From Neolentinus lepideus HHB14362 ss-1 (taxonomy: Eukaryota > Basidiomycota > Agaricomycetes > Gloeophyllales > Gloeophyllaceae), in the NCBI GenBank assembly GCA_001632425.1, contig KV425599.1:162228-226227 (forward strand): 64,000 nt of DNA. The letters run 5' to 3'. The notes below the pieces were generated by a model, which worked only from the letters and a program-made list of their open reading frames with translations, did no database searches and was not told where the DNA came from. Shown in pieces: positions 1 to 8,657 of the stretch (the first letter of the stretch is position 1; each line of letters begins with the position of its first letter). A program made the position numbers and the translations under genes.

Positions 1-757
1 CAGAGAGCTCAAAGAAATGATTGAAACCATCCAGACCTTCCGCCGCGAAATCGGTGACATCCCTTCCTCCTCTTCCTCTTCCTCCCCCTCCTCCTCCCCT
101 TCCAGTTCGACCTGCCGCATCGGCATCGAACTCAACACCTCCTGCCCTAACATGGGCCCCTCGCATCCACCGCCTTCCTACACCCCCACGCTCCTCCTCC
201 CACTCCTCACCGTCCTCGCAGACGCATTCAAGGCGGACCGGACCCTCACCATCGGCCTGAAGCTCCCGCCGTTCGTATACCGCGGGCAGTTTGACGCGAT
301 GATCGGCGCGACGCACATGTTTACGTTCAGATCCCCGGAGAGCGGAGAGGAAACGAATCCCTTTGCGTACTATGCGTCGACGAATACGCTGGGATCGGCG
401 CTGATGTTCAATGACATGTCGCATATGGACGCACCGTCGTTTGTTCCTCCACAAACGTCCTCTTCAGAGTCGCCATCGCCGTACGCGCTGTCAATAGGTG
501 GTCTCGCCGGCGCGCCATTACATCCGCTGGCGCTCGGCAACGTCTTCACGTTCAGGTCTCTACTGGCGACCTACCCCTCGCCCGCGATCCGGCGCATCAA
601 GATCGTGGGCATCGGTGGTGTCGTTGGCGGGGACGGCCTAAAACGTATGCAAACGGCCGGTGCATCTGTCGTGGCGTGTGCAAGTATTTTTGGGAGGGAG
701 GGTGTCGCCGCGTTCGTGCGGATCGCGAGTGAAGTTGGGTGGAAAAGCGCCGAATAA
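1..757 (+). CDS. Dihydroorotate dehydrogenase-like FMN oxidoreductase (class 1 type), 3' part
   Basis: The C-terminal ~250 residues of a flavin-linked TIM-barrel oxidoreductase; the 5' part lies left of the window. Visible class 1 motifs in order are ELNTSCPN (orotate/FMN contact), KLPPF (conserved Lys), an N-T-x-G-S-A-L segment, the GGLAG-x-PLHPLALGNV segment, and the FMN-phosphate-binding end VGIGGVVGGDG followed by FGREG. The family oxidises dihydroorotate to orotate in pyrimidine synthesis. Class 1 enzymes are cytosolic, whereas most fungi use the mitochondrial class 2 enzyme, so this could be a paralogue with another substrate. Two serine/proline-rich insertions, near the start of the visible part and about 130 residues later, are unusual for the fold. 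The catalytic base region is not covered well enough to judge. The frame is open from base 2, so no start can be chosen; the stop is the TAA at 755-757. Confidence 0.75.
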   Translation, partial: RELKEMIETIQTFRREIGDIPSSSSSSSPSSSPSSSTCRIGIELNTSCPNMGPSHPPPSYTPTLLLPLLTVLADAFKADRTLTIGLKLPPFVYRGQFDAMIGATHMFTFRSPESGEETNPFAYYASTNTLGSALMFNDMSHMDAPSFVPPQTSSSESPSPYALSIGGLAGAPLHPLALGNVFTFRSLLATYPSPAIRRIKIVGIGGVVGGDGLKRMQTAGASVVACASIFGREGVAAFVRIASEVGWKSAE

Positions 758-871
758 CTTGGATTACATTGCTCTTGTAGTAGATAGCCCGAGGGTTTGG
801 TGTAAATGGAACTTCTGCTGGTCTTCATGTTGCTGCACACTAGTGAGACAAGTAATGAGTGTCCAGAAATA

Positions 872-949
872 AGGGCAAATATGGATAAATGTTCGGAAGC
901 TTCTGAGCATGTGCACTGAACTTTGCGAACATGTATCCATATTTGCCCT
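872..949. repeat. Long near-perfect inverted repeat (hairpin)
   Basis: Arms of 24 nt at 872-895 and 926-949 match at 23 of 24 positions as reverse complements. The 30-nt spacer itself contains the palindrome gaagcttc. It lies 115 bp past the DHOD-like stop codon. It could be a MITE remnant, a transcript 3'-end structure or a small-RNA hairpin; nothing visible decides between these. Confidence 0.8.
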
Positions 950-988
950 CATGGGCCAGATCTAACGTCGCAAAGGAGTACAACATAC

Positions 989-1165
989 AACATCTCTCGC
1001 ACGGTGCAGGACGAGTTCGCCGCACACTCATTCCAAAAAGGCCTCCGCAGCGCAGAAGGCGGGCAAGTTCAAAGCGGAGATCGTCCCGGTGAAGGTGAAG
1101 TGGACGGGAGAGGAGAAGGATATCGTGGTGGATGCGGACGACGCGACCGACAAGATGAAACTGGC
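989..1165 (+). pseudogene. Frameshifted thiolase (acetyl-CoA acyltransferase) fragment
   Basis: Translation gives a short stretch resembling the middle of type I/II thiolases: N-I-S-R-x-V-Q-D-E-F-A, then, after a +1 frame change in an A5G2 run at about 1034-1041, S-A-A-Q-K-A-G-K-F-K-A-E-I-V-P-V-K-V. Thiolases carry this block between the catalytic cysteine region and the C-terminal catalytic residues. Nothing else of the enzyme (catalytic Cys, the His and Cys motifs) is seen on either side, so this is an isolated, broken exon-sized copy and not a gene. It sits between two hairpin-forming segments, suggesting it arrived or was retained with repeated DNA. The assignment rests on my recall of the family motif. 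Confidence 0.6.
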
Positions 1166-1179
1166 TATATAAATGTGCA

Positions 1180-1284
1180 TTTTCACCGGTTGCGATACAC
1201 CAGGATACGTGGTGAAAAGTACTACGCATTCACCACGTTGCCTGGTTTTATTAACTAGTTTTCCGGGTTACGAACGTGGTGAAT
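1180..1284. repeat. Two adjacent short hairpins around TTCACC/GGTGAA
   Basis: Inverted 8-mers at 1180-1187 and 1211-1218 (ttttcacc/ggtgaaaa), followed by inverted 12-mers at 1228-1239 and 1273-1284 (attcaccacgtt/aacgtggtgaat). The same TTCACC core is used four times in about 100 bp. The rest of 1285-1431 shows no gene. Confidence 0.6.
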
Positions 1285-1431
1285 TTAACCCGTTCGCGGG
1301 TCCCCAGTAACGCCATTGATTGGCACAAAGGTGTCGAGATGAGACCGCGCCATCAGCTCTAAAACATAGAATTATGCTTGCGCTAAAGAGTGCTCAAGAT
1401 ATCAAGAAACTTGCGGCCCTAAGCAGATGCA

Positions 1432-2460
1432 TCACTGCTCGGATACAAGAAATTTATCGAGTCTCTTCCTGAGCGGATGATCAGCCCGAACCCCGCAAGT
1501 CCTCAAGCACATAGCCAGCTCATTTGCCAGCCTTCTTCTCTCGTCCTCATCCCCACCCTTAGACTCCAGAAGCTCCTTCACAGATCTTGCCAATCTGCCC
1601 TTGGGACCAGGGCTCTTATCCCCATTCGAGGGAGGAGGCCTCTTGTTCTTGCCGCCCTTCTTCTTCACTTTCGGTATAGCCAAGAGCGGTTCGATACAAT
1701 CGATCCTAAATCTTCTGTACGCCAGTGAGAGCAGCGGGACAACTCTGTCTGGGGGACTGGCCGCCTCGGCGTACGATTCAGCTTGAGCAAGGAGCTCGGC
1801 CGACCCGCCGTCCACGTACCCCCACTTCCTTAGCTCCTCCGTCCTGCGCTCCTTCAGCCTCTGCGAGATCTTCTCGCGGTTGTCCCCCTCCGTGATCGTC
1901 TTCGCGACCGCGTCGAGCACATCGTTGAGGCGCAGCCACCCGCGGTCCTCGTCCACCGCGCGCTTGACGTAGTGCCGGTTCACGTAGTTCAGCAAGCGAT
2001 GGACAGACCGCGCGCCCGCAGCGTAACGGTTGAAACACGGTATGAGGTAGTGCACGAGCGTCGAGTCATCGTGCGGCGTCCCGAGGAGCACCTCGTGCGC
2101 GGCATTGCCCAGGTAGTCGTCCAGCTGCTGATACAGATCCATCCCGCTCTGCGCAGTTGTGCCCTTGCCTTTGGGCGACGGCGGCGGCGCGTACTGCACC
2201 TCGGTGGACCTGCTGGTGAAATAGTTGTAGACGGCCGTGTGGATGCCCATGTGATATGCCGGGTCGATAGCGGGGGCCTTGTGGAGGTCGTTGGTCGGGG
2301 AGCGAAGTATGTGGTTGAGCGCGGGGGTCATGTATCCCCACAGAGCGGGAAGCGAGGCAGAAGGGTTTGCACTTCCCGTTGCTGGGTTTGCCATGAGTAG
2401 GACTGCTGCAGGTTTTACCCCGCCATTTTCGCTAGAACTGCCGTTCGAGCTATCCGTCAT
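1432..2460 (-). CDS. Cullin N-terminal-repeat protein lacking the cullin homology domain
   Basis: An intronless 342-residue ORF. Residues ~40-190 resemble the first N-terminal repeat of CUL1-type cullins, with the helix MGIHTAVYNYFTS, then LYQQLDDYL, and the strongly cullin-like RLLNYVNRHYVKR. In CUL1 this part binds the SKP1/F-box adaptor. Full cullins are ~750-800 residues and end in an RBX1-binding domain and a neddylation lysine; neither is present. The last ~100 residues are basic and low-complexity (KKKGGKNKR), then helical. The ATG is the first in frame, and the region reads as a normally biased, GC-rich coding frame without stops. If expressed, it could bind adaptors without supporting ubiquitin transfer. 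It may equally be a decaying duplicate. Family call moderate, function unknown. Confidence 0.6.
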   Translation of the reverse strand: MTDSSNGSSSENGGVKPAAVLLMANPATGSANPSASLPALWGYMTPALNHILRSPTNDLHKAPAIDPAYHMGIHTAVYNYFTSRSTEVQYAPPPSPKGKGTTAQSGMDLYQQLDDYLGNAAHEVLLGTPHDDSTLVHYLIPCFNRYAAGARSVHRLLNYVNRHYVKRAVDEDRGWLRLNDVLDAVAKTITEGDNREKISQRLKERRTEELRKWGYVDGGSAELLAQAESYAEAASPPDRVVPLLSLAYRRFRIDCIEPLLAIPKVKKKGGKNKRPPPSNGDKSPGPKGRLARSVKELLESKGGDEDERRRLANELAMCLRTCGVRADHPLRKRLDKFLVSEQ

Positions 2461-3207
2461 TGCGATTAATCAGTCGCTGAGACCTGATGCGACGCGCCCG
2501 TTCGAACGAAAGACAGTGACTCGCGCAACGAAAGCACCACGGAGGCGTTTGCTTCAAGCTGAGCTGTTATCGACGTATCAAGGTTTGCGCTAGAACGCTT
2601 CGACTGAAGACCCGTCGGTGTTGGCAAGCGGAAGTATCTTACCATTTCTTACGCGCGCTGTCCAAAAATATATGTTGGGCATTGATTGGCTCCCAGCTTC
2701 GCCGGCCTAGCCACAGTCCTGCGAATGTTGGTGGGGATGCCATACAAGCACAGGTGACTGCTGCGGAACGTGTTCCATTGCATAGAATTCGATACGCAAC
2801 TTATGCGTGTACAACATAAATAAATAACAGTTAGATCGTCTAAAAGGCACGGCGACGAGCAAGTCGATTGATCGTGGCGTCGAAAGGCCTCCCAAGGCAA
2901 ACGGAGCGTCCTTCCTACATCAGGAAACACGTAGAAGCCGCTGTAGGTCAATATAGGTCATATACGACGCCGAGGTATTTTGGTTTCCCCCCCTCCGTAT
3001 AGGTCTGTATAAACACGGCTTGTATATCAGAGGCGTCGAAGGCATATAGTGGTAGGTCAGTAGGTCATGTAGGTATATAGCTGATGGCTTGTAGCTTTCG
3101 TAGTCATGCATGGTTCGGTCATATAGGACTTATGGCATAGTAGATATCATTCTAAATAAAGAGATTTTTCCATACATTCACCACTTTACAGAACACACGA
3201 ACACATC
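2461..3207. other. Intergenic, with clustered TAGGTC motifs
   Basis: No convincing gene on either strand. Five copies of TAGGTC occur within 2944-3066 (starting at 2944, 2954, 3000, 3053 and 3061) in an AT-rich setting. The first ~200 bp is the likely promoter of the cullin-like gene. Confidence 0.5.
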
Positions 3208-4271
3208 TTATTCACTATCGTATTCGGCGCCGTTCAATTCCCATTCCCTCCTCGCCGCTTCATAGTCGTCTTGCACGAACATTTCAACCTCAGCTCCGCC
3301 AGTCTCAGGGACCTTCGCATAAGTGCTAGACGACTTTAGTCAGTAGATGTAGCAGATCATTGAGAATACATACCGTGCACGGCTCAACAGATTGACGCGA
3401 ATCCTCGACACAATATCTAAATCCTTCGTGTTTGCCTCAAATCTCTCAAGCGCCGTAAGCTGCTGATCAAACTTCTCGGAATAGGCGGTTTCCGTGAACT
3501 GGATGTCACACCGCTGGCCGGTGATCCATTCCTCAAGCACACACTGAACCTAAGGAGACAGTCAGCACAGAACAATGAATATCGGATGGACTTACCACTG
3601 TTAAGACGAGTGCAATAGTCATGATTGGTATACCTCTCTGAGCACGGACACCGCGACGCTCCATCGAGACCTTCGACACGAAATACTCTGCGCACATCAC
3701 GCCTTCATCAGATCTGTTGGCATACCATGTCTCATTAATGACCGCCTAGATAATCGGATGCATATATGCACCCTAACGCTACGCTAGGTCCTAAAGATAA
3801 TGTCAGTGGCTGAAACTCATCGGATCATATGACATACCTTGAATACGAAGCTGTTGCCCTGCAACAACTTAGCAACCTTATCACGCATCTCCTGAGGTTC
3901 CGGCTTTTGTGTTGCATCGTAGAGCTGGAATAGGATGGGCACCAAGGTGCGGCACTTGGTCTTGACTTCACCACGCAACTAGGAGCCACGGGCGGTAATC
4001 TTCTGTGTAGTTAGAAAGCGCATGTCCGGGTCACGTAGCACAAATAACAACTCACTATAGCGCTGATTTCATCCGTGAAATCAACTTCGACACCCTTCAC
4101 ACCGCAAGCCTTCGCCCATGCAGCCTCGGTTGAGTCTGGGTAAGGCCAGTCCGTCGCAATGAGGCTTCGGAAGTGGTGTTGAGCAAGCGAAAGTAGCGCC
4201 TGCTCAAGCTGCGTGAAGTCATCTTTGGTGAGTCGCCCACTGACTACCCACCACAGCGACCTTAACTAAGT
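3208..4271 (-). pseudogene. DUF6532-family gene with in-frame TAG stops
   Basis: Reading the minus strand across five or more introns gives a basidiomycete DUF6532-like protein of about 230 residues: an N-terminal helix DFTQLEQALLSLAQHHF, a W-AKACGVKGVEVDFTDEI block, ITARGS-stop-LRGEVKTK, HPII-stop-AVINETWY, and a C-terminal tail ending with the TAA at 3208-3210. Two TAG codons (complement of 3979-3981 and 3746-3748) fall inside conserved blocks where glutamine is expected. Two further TAGs (3779-3781, 3773-3775) lie at an exon edge and may instead be in an intron. The only start nearby, ATG at ~4279, is out of frame with the first conserved exon. The function of the family is unknown; it is often found in expanded copies in mushroom genomes. 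The rest of the frame is well preserved, so inactivation looks recent. Confidence 0.65.
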
Positions 4272-4279
4272 TCGCCATA

Positions 4280-4886
4280 GTCAGAGGTTGGTGGCGAAGT
4301 CGTATAATGAGGAAGGGATTTATGTAGATGGAAGTTGAATATTCAGCCGTAGTCACTAGGGATGCCCCAGAATAATGTAGTAGCTGGCAAAAATGCCGGT
4401 GCTTGTCCCGTTTCTCCTGCAATATCAACAGTGCGGCATAAAAATTCGAAAGAAGCGACGAGACTCATTTGACACTGATGGGCGAAACTAGATCGTTCCC
4501 CAGGATCATTCGCGGTTGACTGGAAAGATGGAAATTTGCAAACATGGTATGGGGTGCCGTGGTTGAAAGAGTCAATTTCAAGGGTCGATTTTGGGTGTAC
4601 CCGGTCTATTATGACAGTTGCCATAAGCAGCGATTTGATGGAAGAGAGAGCTCTGCTTCCTCTCATACGAGCTACTTCTCGCCATCATCCTCTCGCACGG
4701 TCTGCAACGTCGACTCTTCGACCCGACGACGCCGCTTTGCTGGCAGTAACCGTCCACCGATGCTGCAGGCGGCTTGGGCGTAGTGGCGTGTTCTCTCACT
4801 TTGTACTTAACTGGTTCCTGGTGATCACGCTAGCTCCCGCGGTGCAGAGTCCACTCTAGTTCCGGCACAGGTCGCTACTGTCGGAC
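4280..4886. other. Intergenic, probable RasGEF promoter
   Basis: No gene recognised; short ORFs on both strands overlap each other without a family signature. The segment precedes the RasGEF start at 4887. Confidence 0.4.
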
Positions 4887-7800
4887 ATGGCTAGCAGCAG
4901 TGGCTATCCTCTGGATAGAAATAGGCCGTCGTCTTCCGAGGTCTCATCATCGTCCCTAGTGTCTCAGGAGACCTTCCAGACTGCATATTCATCGAGTCCT
5001 GATGAACCCCAGGCATCAGGATGGTCAACACCATCACCTCTCTCGCCAACATCTGTTCGCAAGGCCATCTCAGTCGACTCTTTTGCCCACACCAAGCATG
5101 ATCTCGCGAAGCATTCCTCCGCCCGCATCCGAGAGCGTAACACCATTGCTGAGCATACATCTGCCTCGAGTTCCACAGAGCACATGAGGAAGAGTGAGAA
5201 CTGGGAGGGATCACAGCGCACTCCGATGAAGCGTAAATTCAGGCCCGGTTCGCTCTCAGGACTACAGCCTGCGGCGTTCGTCAGTCCTATCCCAGGCTTG
5301 AGTTGTGATCCTGAAGTCTACAGCATGATGACTTCCGTCTACGAGATTCCTCCCAAGATATCAATCGCTGTGATTGGCACTCGAGGTTCTGGAAAGACGA
5401 CGCTTATCCGCGAAGGGCTGAAGATGCACGGCTTGTCGGATCCTGCACAGGTGTCCATGCTGGTGCGTTCGATCGGTAATCTAGATTGTTAGTCCAAGCA
5501 GATGCATTGCCCTGAGCTTCACTAACTATGTCCGGACCATACAGACACGTTCTACGCCGCAAGGATGCCCCATGTACCCATGGGACCGACGACAACGATC
5601 GGCATCAAGGAGATTGACCTAGAAGATCTCCGAATTGAGGCCACCAGCGAAGCCTTGCCAGCGCAGGCTCTTTACATCTCGGGTGTAGTAATCTGTTACG
5701 ACAGTGCCGACAGCCGTACATATCAGCACATAGAAACACTCCTCAGTGCGTCGATCACGTCCGTCTCTCATGCAGCGGGCTAAAGGACTGATATAATGTA
5801 TCGTGTTTATAGGCGGATTTAAGGATTTGAAACTTCCCACGGTCTTGGTAGCATGCAAGTCGGATTATGAGCCAGAGGTAGACCCCCACGAGAGCCTCGC
5901 TATTGCGCAGGACTATCATGCTGGCTTTGTTGAGGTGACGAGCAATCACGAGAGCGGCAAGGAGCGAATGCACCGTTGTTTCGAGTGGATTGTTCATACG
6001 ATAGTACAGAAACAACGTTCGCAGCATTCACCATCTCCTCCAGGGGTTTGCTGTTGATCAGATATTACTCATAGAACTAGATCTGGATGAGTCGTCCAGC
6101 ACAGAAAACACTGTGTCACTCGACGAGCCGAATTACCCGTCACCACCGGCCATGAAGAGCTCGTCTTCCGATATCGCGCCGCGGCTGTCGACGGTGATCT
6201 CGCCTGCATCTGGATCGGTAGTCTCCCACAACCTTCCGAGGTCATGGTCAGGGGATGAGCTGGGATTTACAGGTCGCATCTCGCCACAGACTTCTCGCGC
6301 AAGGCCTTTGGATGCGCCGTCGAATATGTCTGATACAAAAGGCCCCCATGGCCTGAGGTCTGAGTCTCTTGAACGAGATTCACTCCAAGTGCAGATCAGT
6401 TCGAATAATTTCCTCGGTAATGCCCCTCCGCCGTCACGGACGGAGTCAGAACGGGATCGGTAAGCGTCCAGGAGGTCATGTTCCTGGGCGGAGGCGATAC
6501 TCACGATTCTATAGTGGGCCCAGTCCATGGGCAACGTTAGAACAAATTCTTGATAAGTTATTGTTTTTAGCTGTCTCAGGAGACGGTGAGCTCTCTACCG
6601 TTCGAGATAAGGACTGTCCTTAATTGCCAACAGACCCTGCGTTCATCTCGCAGTTCCTTCTTACCTACCGTCGCTTTGCAAACCCCAGGAGCGTCCTGCT
6701 GGCTATGCAGAAACGCATGCGTCAGCTGGATCAGCTCCTCTCGGATCCTCTTCTCGCATGTTTCGCTCAGCTGAGGTACGTCATCTACTTCTGGGAGTAA
6801 AGGAATTGTCTCATTTTCTGCAGAATTTGCCATCTTCTTGGTACATGGATCCAAGACTATCCCTATGATCTCGCCGTGCCCGGAAGTGCTGGTGCACTCT
6901 CTGCCGTCGTTAAGTCTGTAATGTCTAAGTCCCATCTCTTACATTATGCCGCCGACTTTCTTCCTTTCCTCGAAGTCCTACCTAATCTAGTCGATCGAGA
7001 CATTGACTGGGCGTTGAAGACCAATGACTTGCCGGATACGAGTGATGACTCGTACAGTACTTCCGACGAGGAGGGCCTAGAAATATCCCCCGTTGTGCGA
7101 GAATCGCCAGATAGCCCGCCTGCTCCAGTGAGATCCTCTGGTCTTGATAGAGACCGGAGACCGAGTTTGCCGCTCACGGCGAAGGCGCTTGTCATGCCTA
7201 ATACCCCGTTGAGCGACGGCTTCGGATCAGATGCATCGAACGCGTCCACGAAGATTATTATCAAGGAGCTGCATAAGATCTGCCAAGATTTGAGTCTGTT
7301 GGATTCGAAGGACATTGCGCAAGAAATAACGAGATTAGAGGTCAAATTGTTCCTCCAGATTGAGGTATGTTTAATATGGCATCCATAGCTGACTCTACTA
7401 AGCTCGTTCCAGCCCCGTCACTGGCTGCAACACGTCTTCGTGTCCGGGAGGAAGGATCCCGAGACCGATCCCATTGCTCGGTTCAACAAGGTTTCAGAAC
7501 ACCTGGCCCAATGGTTCGTTTGTTAGTAATAACTCGCCTTGGTATTCTATTGACAATATTGTTCGACAGGGTTGTTTCGCTCATCTTGTGTCACGACAGA
7601 CCCCGGGCTCGGTCGCGGCAAATTGAACGATTCCTTGAGATTGCGACATGTCTGCGTCGGCTGCAAAACTACTCCGCCGTTCGTTCTATCATCGCCGGTA
7701 TCAACAAGTGTGGAATGGACGACCAGAGTATGGATCTGCTGAAGAAATCTACTTCGCACTATAAAGTCCTACAATCCTATAGCCGGCTATTCCAGCAAAG

Positions 7801-8328
7801 TGGAGGACACCAAGCTTACCGGATGGCTCTGAAGAATACGAAGGGAGCATGCATACCTTCCCTGTACGTGTTTGGTCGCTTTCCCATATACACTTCACTC
7901 ATGTCAGAGCCTCGTTCAGTGCGGTACATCTTTCAGACCTCATTCGTACTCATGAAGGCAACCCTGACGTTAGTCCTAATGATACGAACCTGATTCATTG
8001 GGGCAAATTCCATCTCATGGGCAAATTCATTCGAGGCATCCGGCAGCGCCAGGTCCAATGCGAGGATGAATACAACTTCCCGGAGCGCGCTCACATCAGG
8101 GACTTGTTGATGAAGGAATATCTTATGGATGAAAATGTGAGACTTCGTCGCCTGGTTCCCACTGCATCCGCTTACGCGATCTCTCTCTAGCTGCAAAGGA
8201 TCCGCATTGGTGAGGCGCCGTTTGATCTGGGTGCTCTGGACGATGTGCAATCCTCCGCGACCAGACCTGTGTCTCGAGATATATCAAATGACCCCGCGCT
8301 CATTAAGAAAATCTTTGGCTTCGCATAG
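4887..8328 (+). CDS. Ras guanine-nucleotide exchange factor with N-terminal GTPase-like domain
   Basis: A multi-exon gene. Exon 1 encodes a Ser-rich tail and then AVIGTRGSGKTTL, a P-loop, at ~residues 157-170. Exons 2-3 continue a Ras/Rho-like G domain (VVICYDSADSRTY; ACKSD as an NKxD-like motif). After a Ser/Pro-rich linker comes a RasGEF N-terminal module (LEQILDKLLFLAVSGD, then FLLTYRRF from ~6640) and the CDC25 catalytic domain (from ~7330: EITRLEVKLFLQIEPRHWL; later RFLEIATCLRRLQNYSAVRSIIAGIN). It ends ALIKKIFGFA at the TAG of 8326-8328. RasGEFs exchange GDP for GTP on Ras, linking nutrient signals to cAMP/MAPK pathways. Introns such as 5476-5544 join cleanly in phase. The G domain has a P-loop and a guanine-specificity-like motif but no clear DxxG, so it may bind without cycling. 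Confidence 0.8.
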
Positions 8329-8657
8329 TATATATTTCACGGACGGTTATCTTGGCTTACTTGTGTCACACTTCCTTGTCGACTATCATGTTATGATTGC
8401 TAACTGGGGATCTCCCGAGCTAACTTATTGATCTTGTTTTATTACCTGCGATATTTTGTATTGGCTTCGCACTTCGGATGGAGTCCATTGTTTCGTGTTA
8501 GTATTCAGTGATAGATTTGAAGTATCGATTATTCCTACACTCTGTTATGCTGCTCTTACCATACAAAACACACCTGCTATGATTAGATATCGCACAACAA
8601 CTTCAGACAAATCCACCAAAGCCCTGATTGCATCGAGCATCGCGAGTGCGAATATGA
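8329..8657. other. 3' intergenic between convergent genes
   Basis: AT-richer spacer between the convergent stops of RasGEF and VID30; nothing else is seen. Confidence 0.5.

Noticed and set aside
3746..3981. TAG as a recoded glutamine codon
   Set aside because: Many other genes in the window end with TAG at the expected C-terminus (for example the RasGEF, VID30, PIF1 and SH3 genes), so TAG is a normal stop here.
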